Source: an uncultured Pelagibacteraceae bacterium
GTDB lineage: Bacteria > Pseudomonadota > Alphaproteobacteria > Pelagibacterales > Pelagibacteraceae
Length of the DNA stretch: 64,000 nt
Reading direction: 5' to 3'
Assembly: GCA_902523185.1 (NCBI GenBank)
Contig: CABYYJ010000004.1
Location: 1 to 64,000 of the forward strand
A model generated the notes under the pieces. The model had not been told where the DNA came from. It made no database searches and saw nothing but the letters and a program-made list of their open reading frames with translations. Made by a program: the position numbers and the translations under genes. Positions 49,124 through 57,269 of the stretch are shown piece after piece. The stretch's first letter is position 1, and each line of letters begins with the position of its first letter.

Positions 49124-50017
49124 ATGGATTTTTTAATATTCAAGGCACCCATTTTAATGGTCCAAGCTTCAATGGACGGAATTTTAATAGGAATATTATT
49201 TGCTTTAATAGCTTATGGAATGGCCCTCCAATGGGGCGTTATGAACATAATCAATATTGCACAAGGTGATTTAGTTATTCTTGGAGGTTACATTGCATAC
49301 ACTATTTATCTTTGGGGAATTCATCCTGCTTGGGGAGTTATTATTTCTCCAATAATAATGTTTTTTGTAGGTTGGGCACTTTACAAACTGGTTATTAATA
49401 AAGTTGTGGATCGAGATTTATTTATTTCAATTTTAGCTACGTTTGGTATTGCAATTGTAATGCAACAACTTATGAACTTTATTTTTGGAGCCGACGTAGT
49501 TGTGGCACAGTCTGAATATGGAACAACAATGTTATTTGATAATTCAGTAACCTTACCAAATTCAAAAATATTCTCTGCTTTTATAAGTGTTTTATATGCA
49601 GTAGCTCTCGTTATTTACATGAAAAAGTCTAGACTTGGACGAGCTATAAGAGCTACAGCACAAAATGCTAGGGCTGCAAAAATTTTAGGTGTGGATACAG
49701 AAAAAGTTTATGCTGCAACTTTTGGAATTAACGCCGCATTATGCGGAATTGCAGGAGCTTTAATTTCAATAACTCTAACACTTCACCCTTATGTAGGACT
49801 TCCATATACAGTAAGATCCTTTATGATAGTTATTGTTGCGGGTCTTGGAAACTTACCTGCGGTGGCAGTTTCTGGGATGGGGTTAGGTCTTTTTGAGGAA
49901 TTTGCTGATTACATTTTAGGAACAGAATTTAGAATTGGTGCAGTATTTTTACTACTAGTCTTAATATTAGTTTACAGAAGATTTAAACTTTCAAGAAAAA
50001 GGGAATATTTAAAATGA
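49124..50017 (+). CDS. livH: Branched-chain-type ABC permease, LivH-like
   Basis: A 297-residue inner-membrane permease with about eight helices. Typical features are DGILIGILFALIAYGMALQWGVMNIINIAQGDLVILGGYIAYTI at the start, RAIRATAQNARAAKILGVDTEKVYAATFGINAALCGIAGALI (the EAA-type cytoplasmic loop) and a VGLPYTVRSFMIVIVAGLGNLPAV segment. The hydrolase gene overlaps its end by 4 bases. It forms the transmembrane pair with the LivM-like gene. Confidence 0.88.
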   Translation: MDFLIFKAPILMVQASMDGILIGILFALIAYGMALQWGVMNIINIAQGDLVILGGYIAYTIYLWGIHPAWGVIISPIIMFFVGWALYKLVINKVVDRDLFISILATFGIAIVMQQLMNFIFGADVVVAQSEYGTTMLFDNSVTLPNSKIFSAFISVLYAVALVIYMKKSRLGRAIRATAQNARAAKILGVDTEKVYAATFGINAALCGIAGALISITLTLHPYVGLPYTVRSFMIVIVAGLGNLPAVAVSGMGLGLFEEFADYILGTEFRIGAVFLLLVLILVYRRFKLSRKREYLK

Positions 50018-51144
50018 AGAAAAGTTTTCTTTTCTTATTTGCAATTTTATTCTCGACTAGCTTACTAGCTCATGAACCACCAAATTTTAATTCCAAAGAC
50101 AATTGCAGAAAGAAATTATCGATGCTTAAAGGTATCTCCAAGTTAAAGGGTTATGATGGAGGTGAAATAATCAAATTTAGTTCCTATACTGGATTTGATC
50201 AGAGAACAGTCTTAATAGATGGCCATTTAAATAACCCAGTTGAAATTACAGGATATCTTCGATTGCCAGAGGGAACAGGTAAAGTTCCTATAGTAATTTA
50301 CACGCATAGTAGCGGAGGACCAGGAGATTATGTTTGGGATGACTTCGTGTATCATGCTGCACAAAATCTTCTGAAAGATGGCATTGGTGTTATGTACATT
50401 GATAATTTTTGTGCAAGAGGTGCCAGGTCTACGTGGCGAGACCAGTCTAAAGTTCCTTTAATTAATGGAGCTATTGATGCACTTATGGCTTTAAAAGTTT
50501 TAAAATCTCATCCTAGATCAAATGGGAAATTTGGAACAACTGGCCACTCGAGAGGTGGAACTAATTCATTTTTTTTATCGGATGTTAAACTCACATCGAA
50601 GTTTCTTGGTGGCACAAAAGGTTTTGATGCGATTTTACCTGAAGCAGCAGAATGTAGGATGGCTGGCTTTTTTGCAGAACCAGAATTAACTTCTAATACC
50701 ACAATGCTTGTAGTGCACGGCGGTGCAGACGATTATACTTTGGCTAAGTTTTGTAAAGAACATGCCGACAGAATTAAAGCTCCTCCAGGAAAAGTAAAAG
50801 TTGATATTAAAGAAGGTTGGTACCATGTATGGCACGCAGGTAAAAAACCATGGAGAGAAAAAATGGCGATGACACTTCATGATTGTCCAGATTTTTTTGT
50901 TGATAATGAAGGTCGATTTACAAATCCTATATGGGTTGAGTGGATGGTAAATAAACACAAAAAATATGCTTCGGTAGAAGAATTTTATGACGCTGCACAA
51001 AAAGATCCCAGAAAAGCTTGGAAAACTGGTTTTAAAGTTATGAAAAAAGAAAAATGTATTTCTAAAGGAGTAACTATAGGCGGAGATAACGCAGATACTT
51101 ATATGCCTCAATTTATAAATTTCTTTAAGGAAAATTTATTATGA
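50014..51144 (+). CDS. Exported dienelactone-hydrolase-like alpha/beta hydrolase
   Basis: A 376-residue protein with a signal peptide (about 1-19, ending SLLA). The core has VPIVIYTHSSGGP, NFCARGARSTWRD, the nucleophile GHSRGG (S179), an acidic site in VVHGGADDYTLA, and His in GWYHVWHAG. It resembles dienelactone hydrolase-type esterases. It overlaps livH upstream and livM downstream by 4 bases each, so it is translated within the transporter operon. A periplasmic enzyme here may cleave an ester or similar substrate whose product the ABC system imports. The substrate is unknown. Confidence 0.78.
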   Translation: MKKSFLFLFAILFSTSLLAHEPPNFNSKDNCRKKLSMLKGISKLKGYDGGEIIKFSSYTGFDQRTVLIDGHLNNPVEITGYLRLPEGTGKVPIVIYTHSSGGPGDYVWDDFVYHAAQNLLKDGIGVMYIDNFCARGARSTWRDQSKVPLINGAIDALMALKVLKSHPRSNGKFGTTGHSRGGTNSFFLSDVKLTSKFLGGTKGFDAILPEAAECRMAGFFAEPELTSNTTMLVVHGGADDYTLAKFCKEHADRIKAPPGKVKVDIKEGWYHVWHAGKKPWREKMAMTLHDCPDFFVDNEGRFTNPIWVEWMVNKHKKYASVEEFYDAAQKDPRKAWKTGFKVMKKEKCISKGVTIGGDNADTYMPQFINFFKENLL

Positions 51145-52199
51145 TGAAACAAAAAGATTTAATATTATATTCTGGCCTAATTATCTTAGGTTTAGCAGCA
51201 CCTTATTTATTTTCTGCTTTTAAAGTTCAGCTTACATATCTTTGTGTATTGATTGTTCTAGCAATGACTTGGAACTTACAAGGTGGAGAGATGGGCTACA
51301 ATACTTTTGGAAATATTCTTTTCTATGGTCTTGGAATGTATTTAACCGCTTCGGTTCAAGTAGGTATGTTTTTTCCACTAGCTGAATGGACTGAGGCGGG
51401 TGGAGAAAAAACTTTTGTACATACTACAGCGCAATATTTTCAAGGGATAGGTGTTGGATTATTAGTTTCAGCAATTGTTCCTGCTGTAATTGCCGGCGCT
51501 ATAGGTTATGCTATTTTAGGCTTGAGAGGCCATTACTTTGCTATTTGTACTTTAGGTTTAGGAATTGCAGCAGGTGAAATTGCGGGCGGAATAGAAATTA
51601 TTGGAGCAGGTCAAGGTTTTACTACACCACCTTTTCCTGCAGAGATAGTTGACCTTGAAGCCAGAGGAAAATTTTTCTACTTTTTAAGTTTAGCATTATT
51701 AATTGGAACATTTGTATTTGTTAAATACATTTACGGCTCTAGATTTAGATTAATCTTGAATGCCATTAGAGATAATGAGGATAAAGCAGAAGCAATGGGT
51801 ATTCAAACTATGAAATATAAAATTGTAGGTTGGATGTGTTCGGCATTTTTCTGTGGAATTGCTGGAGGAATTATGGGCGGACTAATTGGTTATATAGACT
51901 CAACTGATGTTGCATTTGATGGAAGAGAGATGGGAGTATTCATGGTTCTAATGGCAATTCTTGGCGGAAAAGGAACTTTATGGGGACCAGTAATTGGTGC
52001 AACTTTATTCCATTTCTTCAAAGAAGGACTTTGGACTTTAATATTAGGCTGGCAATATGTTGCGCTTGGAGTTTTGATTGTAGTGATTGTAATTTATTTC
52101 CCAGAGGGATTGATGGGTTGGTTGAGAGAAAAATATCCTGAAAGATTTGGTGAAGTGATAGATGAAAAAGATCGTAAAGCACAGGTAGAATTAAAATGA
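51141..52199 (+). CDS. livM: Branched-chain-type ABC permease, LivM-like
   Basis: A 352-residue inner-membrane permease with about ten helices. LivM features are VLAMTWNLQGGEMGYNTFGNILFYGLGMYLTA, GLRGHYFAICTLGLGIAAGEIAGG, and SRFRLILNAIRDNEDKAEAMGIQTMKYKIVGWMCSAFFCGIAGGI (EAA-type loop). A hydrophilic C-terminal tail follows the last helix. It overlaps the LivG gene by four bases. Confidence 0.88.
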   Translation: MMKQKDLILYSGLIILGLAAPYLFSAFKVQLTYLCVLIVLAMTWNLQGGEMGYNTFGNILFYGLGMYLTASVQVGMFFPLAEWTEAGGEKTFVHTTAQYFQGIGVGLLVSAIVPAVIAGAIGYAILGLRGHYFAICTLGLGIAAGEIAGGIEIIGAGQGFTTPPFPAEIVDLEARGKFFYFLSLALLIGTFVFVKYIYGSRFRLILNAIRDNEDKAEAMGIQTMKYKIVGWMCSAFFCGIAGGIMGGLIGYIDSTDVAFDGREMGVFMVLMAILGGKGTLWGPVIGATLFHFFKEGLWTLILGWQYVALGVLIVVIVIYFPEGLMGWLREKYPERFGEVIDEKDRKAQVELK

Positions 52200-52930
52200 G
52201 TATTTTACAAGTTAAAAATGTGAGTAAATCTTTTGGCGGTGTTCAAGCCAACGTAGATATTTCTGTTTCGGTAGAACAAGGATCTATAGTCGGTTTAATA
52301 GGACCTAATGGTTCAGGTAAAACTACTTTATTTAATTCTATTGTAGGAACTCATCCGATTGACAAAGGATCGATTGTTTTTGACAATACAGAAGTTTCCG
52401 AAATGCCTGTGCCAGCTGTCGCTAAACTTGGATTGTTAAGAACCTTTCAACAAACAAGAATTTACTCAAAACTTAACTGTGTAGAAAACATGCTTATAAG
52501 TCATAAAGCGAGTGATTCAGGGTTTATTTTTGCAAAAGTACCTGTTGAGCTTACTGATAAAGCTGAAAATATTCTAAATTTTGTAGGTCTTTATCAAAAA
52601 AGAAATTTGAGAGCAGGAGATTTATCATTTGGACAACAAAAATTACTAGAACTAGCAATGGCTTTGATGAACGAGCCTAAAATGCTTTTATTAGACGAGC
52701 CTACAGCTGGAATTAATCCAACTTTAATTAATGGAATTATAGATAGATTAATTAAAATAAATAAAGATTATGGAATTACTTTATTAGTCATAGAGCACAA
52801 TATGAAAGTAATTATGAGTTTAGCTCAAAAAATTTTTTGTTTAGCGCACGGTAAAATGCTAGCAGAGGGTTCACCAGATCAAATTAAGAATGATAAGCGA
52901 GTTGTTGATGCTTATTTAGGAGCACAGTAA
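52196..52930 (+). CDS. livG: ABC transporter ATP-binding protein, LivG-like
   Basis: A 244-residue ATPase. Walker A is GLIGPNGSGKTTLFNSI (about 33-49), the signature is LSFGQQKLLELAMALM, Walker B is KMLLLDEPTAGINP, and the switch His is in LVIEHNMKVIM. The LivG-specific VKNVSKSFGGVQANVDISVSVEQG start and FQQTRIYSKLNCVENML segment are present. The 1-base overlap with LivF (TAATG) implies equal synthesis. Confidence 0.9.
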   Translation: MSILQVKNVSKSFGGVQANVDISVSVEQGSIVGLIGPNGSGKTTLFNSIVGTHPIDKGSIVFDNTEVSEMPVPAVAKLGLLRTFQQTRIYSKLNCVENMLISHKASDSGFIFAKVPVELTDKAENILNFVGLYQKRNLRAGDLSFGQQKLLELAMALMNEPKMLLLDEPTAGINPTLINGIIDRLIKINKDYGITLLVIEHNMKVIMSLAQKIFCLAHGKMLAEGSPDQIKNDKRVVDAYLGAQ

Positions 52931-53715
52931 TGGCAAATCAATACGATGTTTTAGGTAAAGCGCCTGGTTTAGAAGATTTAAATAAATTATCTCCTAATGA
53001 TGTTCACTTAACTATAAGAGGTTTAAACGCCGGTTACGGAAAAATGGAAATCCTTCACAATTTTGATTTAACAGTTAGCAAGGCCCAATCGTTATGTCTT
53101 ATAGGCCCTAATGGAGCAGGAAAATCTACAATACTTCACTCTATATATGGATTTACAAATATTTTTGATGGAAAAATTGAATTAGAAGGAAATGAAATTA
53201 CAACATTAACTCCTGCTCAGAAACTTAGTAAAGTGGGCATAGCTTATATCTTACAAGATAACTCAGTATTTCCTGACATGACAGTTGAGGAAAATCTTTT
53301 AATGGGTGGATATATTAAAGATAAACAGGACGAAGCTTACGAGGAAGCTGAGAGAATTTTTCAGAAATATGAAAGATTAAGAAATAGAAGAAATCAACCT
53401 GCAAAAGTATTATCAGGTGGCGAGAGAAGATTATTAGAAATTTCAAGAGCATTAGTTATGAAGCCATCAGTTTTATTAGTAGATGAACCATCAATCGGTT
53501 TGGAACCAAAATATATTAATATGGTTTTTGAAATTTTAGAGGATCTTCAAAAAGCAGAGAAGAAAACAATAATACTTGTAGAACAAAATGCAAAAAAAGG
53601 TTTAGAGTTCGCAGATATAGGGTACGTTTTAGTATCTGGTCAGACAGCCATTGCAGGTAAAGGGGATGATCTTTTAAAAAATCCAGACGTAGGAAGATTA
53701 TTCCTTGGTGGATGA
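52930..53715 (+). CDS. livF: ABC transporter ATP-binding protein, LivF-like
   Basis: A 261-residue ATPase partner of LivG. Walker A CLIGPNGAGKSTILHSIYG (about 56-74), signature LSGGERRLLEISRALV, Walker B SVLLVDEPSIGLEP, and switch residues in ILVEQNAKKGLEFAD. It has an N-terminal extension of about 30 residues before the usual LTIRGLNAGYGKMEIL start. It overlaps the AzlC gene by 4 bases. Confidence 0.9.
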   Translation: MANQYDVLGKAPGLEDLNKLSPNDVHLTIRGLNAGYGKMEILHNFDLTVSKAQSLCLIGPNGAGKSTILHSIYGFTNIFDGKIELEGNEITTLTPAQKLSKVGIAYILQDNSVFPDMTVEENLLMGGYIKDKQDEAYEEAERIFQKYERLRNRRNQPAKVLSGGERRLLEISRALVMKPSVLLVDEPSIGLEPKYINMVFEILEDLQKAEKKTIILVEQNAKKGLEFADIGYVLVSGQTAIAGKGDDLLKNPDVGRLFLGG

Positions 53716-54413
53716 TTAATTCACAAGCTTTCTTTACAGGTTTAAAATCTTTAAAAGGTACCAGAAGTCCAGCCTTACCTTTAGCTGCTTGCTTTGTTGC
53801 TCTAGGAGCTTTGTTTAAAGATGCAGGCTTTAACATTCAACAAAGTGCTGCCTCAAGTTTATTTACTTACGCATTACCTGGTCAATTAGTGATGGCGGAG
53901 TCACTATTACTAGGCGCATCTGTAATAAATATTTTTTTAGCAGTTTGGCTAGTAAATTTTAGACTTTATCCAATGACAGTTTCTTTGTTCCCTTTACTTG
54001 AACATAAATCGCAACCAAAGTGGAAATATTATTTATCTTGTCACTTCCTTGCAGTTTCTTCTTGGTTAATTGCTAAAGAATCTTATAAAAAGATAAATGT
54101 AAAATATCGAATAGATTTTTGGATGGGCATAGGTACTGGCACTTGGCTTACCGCAATTCTCATGACAGTTATTGGATATTTAGCAGCTGATTTATTAAAT
54201 AAAGAAATGTTGATCGGCTTAGCTATCGTAAATCCAATTTATTTTTTTTGTATGATGATTGGTGCTATGAAAAACCTGGCTATATCTATCTCAGTTATTC
54301 TAGGAACTATATTGGGCCCAGTTATCTATATATTTTCATCTGAGTGGTCATTGTTATTTGCTGGATTGATTGCTGGATCAGTAGCTTTTCTATTTGGAGA
54401 AAAAAATGGTTAG
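53712..54413 (+). CDS. azlC: AzlC-family branched-chain amino acid exporter subunit
   Basis: A 233-residue membrane protein with about eight helices. The AzlC pattern is GLKSLKGTRSPALPLAACFVALGALFKDAGFNIQQSAASSLFTYALPGQLVMAESLLLGA. AzlC with AzlD exports branched-chain amino acids and analogues. It directly follows and overlaps the ABC uptake genes, an odd combination of import and export that may balance a precursor and product. Confidence 0.83.
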   Translation: MINSQAFFTGLKSLKGTRSPALPLAACFVALGALFKDAGFNIQQSAASSLFTYALPGQLVMAESLLLGASVINIFLAVWLVNFRLYPMTVSLFPLLEHKSQPKWKYYLSCHFLAVSSWLIAKESYKKINVKYRIDFWMGIGTGTWLTAILMTVIGYLAADLLNKEMLIGLAIVNPIYFFCMMIGAMKNLAISISVILGTILGPVIYIFSSEWSLLFAGLIAGSVAFLFGEKNG

Positions 54414-54732
54414 TAGCCAAATTATCATTTTAGCTATTATAGCAACCTCGATTGCAACATATATCTCAAGATTCATGGGAGCTTTAACATCTGAAAAAGT
54501 GAGCGTAAAATCAAAAATATTTAAATGGTTTAATTGTGTTGCTTACTCAACTTTGGCTGCTTTGTTGGGAAGAATGATTATTTTCCCTGCCGGAGTTTTA
54601 GCAGAATCTGAACTGATAATGAGACTAATAGTATTCTTTACTTGTATTTCTATATTTATAATATCTAAAAAAAATTTAGTAATCCCTACAATCGCTTCAG
54701 CATTTTTACTAAGCTTTTTGACTAACATTTAA
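54394..54732 (+). CDS. azlD: AzlD-family membrane protein
   Basis: A 112-residue membrane protein with four helices, the small partner of AzlC. The pattern ATYISRFMGAL and NCVAYSTLAALLGRMIIFPAGVL fits AzlD. It overlaps azlC by 20 bases, ensuring coupled translation. The 3' flank carries a tiny ORF. Confidence 0.78.
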   Translation: MEKKMVSSQIIILAIIATSIATYISRFMGALTSEKVSVKSKIFKWFNCVAYSTLAALLGRMIIFPAGVLAESELIMRLIVFFTCISIFIISKKNLVIPTIASAFLLSFLTNI

Positions 54733-54735
54733 TTT

Positions 54736-54807
54736 ATGGTAAAATTAATTATGGAACCAATATTAGCAATTTTTATTGTTTTATGGATCATGGGTAATAT
54801 TGAGTAA
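54736..54807 (+). CDS. 23-residue single-pass membrane peptide
   Basis: ATG 54736 reads MVKLIMEPILAIFIVLW and ends GNIE with TAA 54805-54807, directly abutting the next ATG. It is nearly all hydrophobic, a single helix with a short polar end. It may be a real tiny membrane protein or a translational coupler between azlD and the following hydroxylase. No Shine-Dalgarno is obvious. Confidence 0.4.
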   Translation: MVKLIMEPILAIFIVLWIMGNIE

Positions 54808-55704
54808 ATGAGTTTTTCTATTTCAGATCATAATAACTCTAAAAGAGTACGTGTAATTAGGTTAAGTGAAAGTGACCTAGATAGATTAGTTTTTCCTTTT
54901 AAAAAACATTCAATTTTATCTTTGGAATATAAGCCATTTTCTAGATTTAGTTTAGCTAAAAGCTTAGATGAAGTATTTCAAAATAAACTAAGTAAAACTT
55001 TAAGTGAAATTCTTAATGATCGAAAAACTGGGACTGCCATCGTTGAGCCTGATATTAAAAATAAAAAATTTGATAAAGATTTTTTAGTCAAGCTTTCAAC
55101 AGGTCTCGCTTATTTAGTCGGCAACCCTAACTTTGACTCCATGACAGGTAAATACTACGCCAGGTTTCATGTCAAACACCAAGATAGCAGCGACTCTTAT
55201 TTAAGGAAGGCCTACACAAATTTAGATCTTCATACGGATGGAACATATGTAAAGGAGAAAACTGATTGGATTATAATGACAAAAATGGAAGAACAGAATG
55301 TCGGTGGAGGAGAAAGTGTAATTTTACATTTAGATGATTGGGAACACTTGGAAGATTTAAGTAATGATCCTGTAGGTCAAGAGAATTTTGTATGGGGATC
55401 ACCAAAAAGCAAGAACGTTGATTATAAAGTTGAACATCCAGTTTTTTCAAAAGATAAAAATGGCAAACCAATTATTTCCTATATTGATCAATTTCCTGAA
55501 CCAAAAAATATGAAACAAGGTTTGTTTTTACAAAAGTTATCGGATTCTTTAGAACAAAGTAAAAATAAAATCAGTTTTCCACTACCTGTTGGATCGACAA
55601 TATTTTCTAATAACTATTTTTGGCTTCATGGAAGAAAAGCTTTTAGAGAGCATTCTGGGTTATCGAGAGAATTATTAAGAATTAGAGGAACTTTTTTTCA
55701 TTAA
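54808..55704 (+). CDS. glaH: CsiD/GlaH-type 2-oxoglutarate-dependent glutarate hydroxylase
   Basis: A 298-residue Fe(II)/2-oxoglutarate oxygenase. It aligns well with E. coli CsiD (GlaH), which converts glutarate to L-2-hydroxyglutarate. Shared segments are SLEYKPFSRFSLAK, NFDSMTGKYYARF, DSSDSYLRKAY, LHTDGTYV (iron ligands H142 and D144), GGGESVILHLDDWEHL, YIDQF and NNYFWLHGR (distal iron ligand H274), followed by Arg in RELLRIRG for 2-oxoglutarate. It is shorter than the E. coli protein at both ends. No L-2-hydroxyglutarate oxidase is nearby. The next gene encodes a carboxylate-binding protein, which fits glutarate or similar acid use. Confidence 0.85.
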   Translation: MSFSISDHNNSKRVRVIRLSESDLDRLVFPFKKHSILSLEYKPFSRFSLAKSLDEVFQNKLSKTLSEILNDRKTGTAIVEPDIKNKKFDKDFLVKLSTGLAYLVGNPNFDSMTGKYYARFHVKHQDSSDSYLRKAYTNLDLHTDGTYVKEKTDWIIMTKMEEQNVGGGESVILHLDDWEHLEDLSNDPVGQENFVWGSPKSKNVDYKVEHPVFSKDKNGKPIISYIDQFPEPKNMKQGLFLQKLSDSLEQSKNKISFPLPVGSTIFSNNYFWLHGRKAFREHSGLSRELLRIRGTFFH

Positions 55705-55732
55705 TTATAGTCATTTTAAAAAAAATAGCTTG

Positions 55733-55761
55733 TTGACTCTCTTCGATAATTTGATTTTAAT
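55733..55761 (+). promoter_or_regulatory. tctC promoter
   Basis: TTGACT (55733-55738) and TTTAAT (55756-55761) are spaced by 17 bases. They lie 34 nt before the ATG, which has a GAGGGA Shine-Dalgarno 7 nt upstream. This gives the transporter operon its own promoter. Confidence 0.5.
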
Positions 55762-55795
55762 ATCTCAATTTTATTAACTAACAGAGGGAAATAAT

Positions 55796-56776
55796 ATGTT
55801 TAATAATTTGAAAAAATTAATTAGCTTAGTTTTCGCAACTGTTCTTTTAACTTCAATCTCATCAACTAGTTTTGCAATCGATAAATTACACTTCGTTATC
55901 GGTGGTGGTGCTGGTGGTGGTTGGGATGGAACTGCTAGAGGAACTGGTGAGGCTTTAACTAAAGCTGGTTTTTTAAAAAGTGCTTCGTATGAAAATATGT
56001 CAGGTGGTGGTGGAGGAAAAGCTCTATCTTACATAATTAATTCAAAGCCTGAGGGAACTGTACTAGTTCAATCGACACCTCTAGTGTTAAGATCAATCAC
56101 TAGACACAAAGGGTATGTTAAAGGATCTGGGGTTTTATCTTACAAAGATGTTAAGCCAATTGCTGGTGTAATCGGTGACTACGGTGCAATTGCAGTCGCT
56201 AAAAATTCACCATACAAAAACTTTAAAGACGTAGTGGATGCTTACAAAAAAAATCCTAAGTCAGTTAAAATGGCTGGTGGATCTGTAAGAGGAAGCATGG
56301 ACCATTTAATTGGTGCGCTTGCATTTCAAGAAGCTGGTGCAAACCCTAACGACGTAGTTTACGTACCTTACGATGCTGGTGGTAAAGCTTTAGCAGGACT
56401 TTTATCAGGAGAAACTCAAATTCTTTCAACTGGTTTGGGAGAAGTAATGGGTGCTAGAGACCAAGTAAGAATTATTGGTATTACAGCTCCTAAAAGAGTA
56501 GGTGATGCTCCAGAAGTTCCAACTTTGAAAGAACAAGGATACGATGTTCAGTTTGTTAATTGGAGAGGTTTCTTTGCTCCTAAGAGCATGCCAAGTTCAG
56601 ATGTTAAGAAGATCGAAAAAATGTTAGGCGATGTTCAAAAAACTCCTGAATGGGAAGCAGTAAGAAAAAGAAATGCTTGGGTAAATATCTATAACCCAGG
56701 ACGTAAGTTTGATAGTTTCTTAAATGGTCAAACTAAAGAGATGACAAAGTTAATGAAAAAACTAGGCGTTATCTAG
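55796..56776 (+). CDS. tctC: Tripartite tricarboxylate transporter substrate-binding protein
   Basis: A 326-residue periplasmic TctC/Bug-type protein (signal about 1-27, ending TSFA). It has KLHFVIGGGAGGGWDGTARGTGEALTKAGF (first lobe with ligand-binding glycines), SGGGGGKALSYI, then MAGGSVRGSMDHLIGALAFQEAGANPNDVVYVPYDAGGKALAGLLSGE, all canonical. Ligands of the family are di- and tricarboxylates or other small acids; which one is not deducible. It is first in tctC-tctB-tctA. A stem-loop overlapping the tctB start follows. Confidence 0.9.
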   Translation: MFNNLKKLISLVFATVLLTSISSTSFAIDKLHFVIGGGAGGGWDGTARGTGEALTKAGFLKSASYENMSGGGGGKALSYIINSKPEGTVLVQSTPLVLRSITRHKGYVKGSGVLSYKDVKPIAGVIGDYGAIAVAKNSPYKNFKDVVDAYKKNPKSVKMAGGSVRGSMDHLIGALAFQEAGANPNDVVYVPYDAGGKALAGLLSGETQILSTGLGEVMGARDQVRIIGITAPKRVGDAPEVPTLKEQGYDVQFVNWRGFFAPKSMPSSDVKKIEKMLGDVQKTPEWEAVRKRNAWVNIYNPGRKFDSFLNGQTKEMTKLMKKLGVI

Positions 56777-56791
56777 TTGTTAACTTGAAGT

Positions 56792-56836
56792 AAGAGCAGT
56801 GAAAATTAGTCCATCAAAATTAATTTCACTGCTCTT
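56792..56836 (+). promoter_or_regulatory. Long stem-loop containing the tctB start codon
   Basis: AAGAGCAGTGAAAATTA (56792-56808) pairs with TAATTTCACTGCTCTT (56821-56836) over 16 bp with one bulged base and a 12-base loop. The GTG start of tctB (56799-56801) lies in the left arm. The following bases are T-rich but not a clean T run. It probably limits tctB-tctA expression relative to tctC by protecting the upstream mRNA or hiding the start. Confidence 0.65.
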
Positions 56837-57269
56837 CTTTGTCTTTTCCGGTTATTATTTATATACAGCTTATCAAATACAGGTCTTTGCTTTTGATGAA
56901 AATGCACCATTTAATGCAAAGACATTTCCAATTTATTTAGGTTTTGCTGGATTATTTTTTTCTGCACTTTATGTTATTTTACCAGAGACGAATCCAACTG
57001 ACGTCGATTTAAAAGTTTTAGATTATAAAAAAACTATAGGGTTAGTTATTTTAATGATCTTATATGGCTTAACTATTTTGAGAGCCGGATATTTTCTTTC
57101 AACATCAATTTTTTTAGTCACCTCCTACATAATTTTAGGAGAACGAAAATGGATTTGGATATTTATTCTATCTTTTCCTTTTGTAGCAATATTTATGTAC
57201 CTTCTTCACGGACTACTAAATATTTATTTACGTGATCCTTTTTTAAAATACTTAGGAATAATGGGATGA
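56799..57269 (+). CDS. tctB: Tripartite tricarboxylate transporter small subunit TctB
   Basis: A 156-residue membrane protein with four helices, the small subunit of the TTT permease. It starts at GTG 56799 (MKISPSKLISLLFFVFSGYYLYTAYQI); the first helix begins about residue 8, so no later start fits. FNAKTFPIYLGFAGLFFSALYVI resembles the conserved TctB proline-containing region. The stop overlaps the tctA start by four bases. Confidence 0.82.
   Translation: MKISPSKLISLLFFVFSGYYLYTAYQIQVFAFDENAPFNAKTFPIYLGFAGLFFSALYVILPETNPTDVDLKVLDYKKTIGLVILMILYGLTILRAGYFLSTSIFLVTSYIILGERKWIWIFILSFPFVAIFMYLLHGLLNIYLRDPFLKYLGIMG

Noticed and set aside
50686-51111. 141-codon minus-strand ORF inside the exported hydrolase gene
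   Set aside because: The product is rich in Phe, Tyr and His without any motif, and the plus-strand gene has a full catalytic triad and signal peptide.
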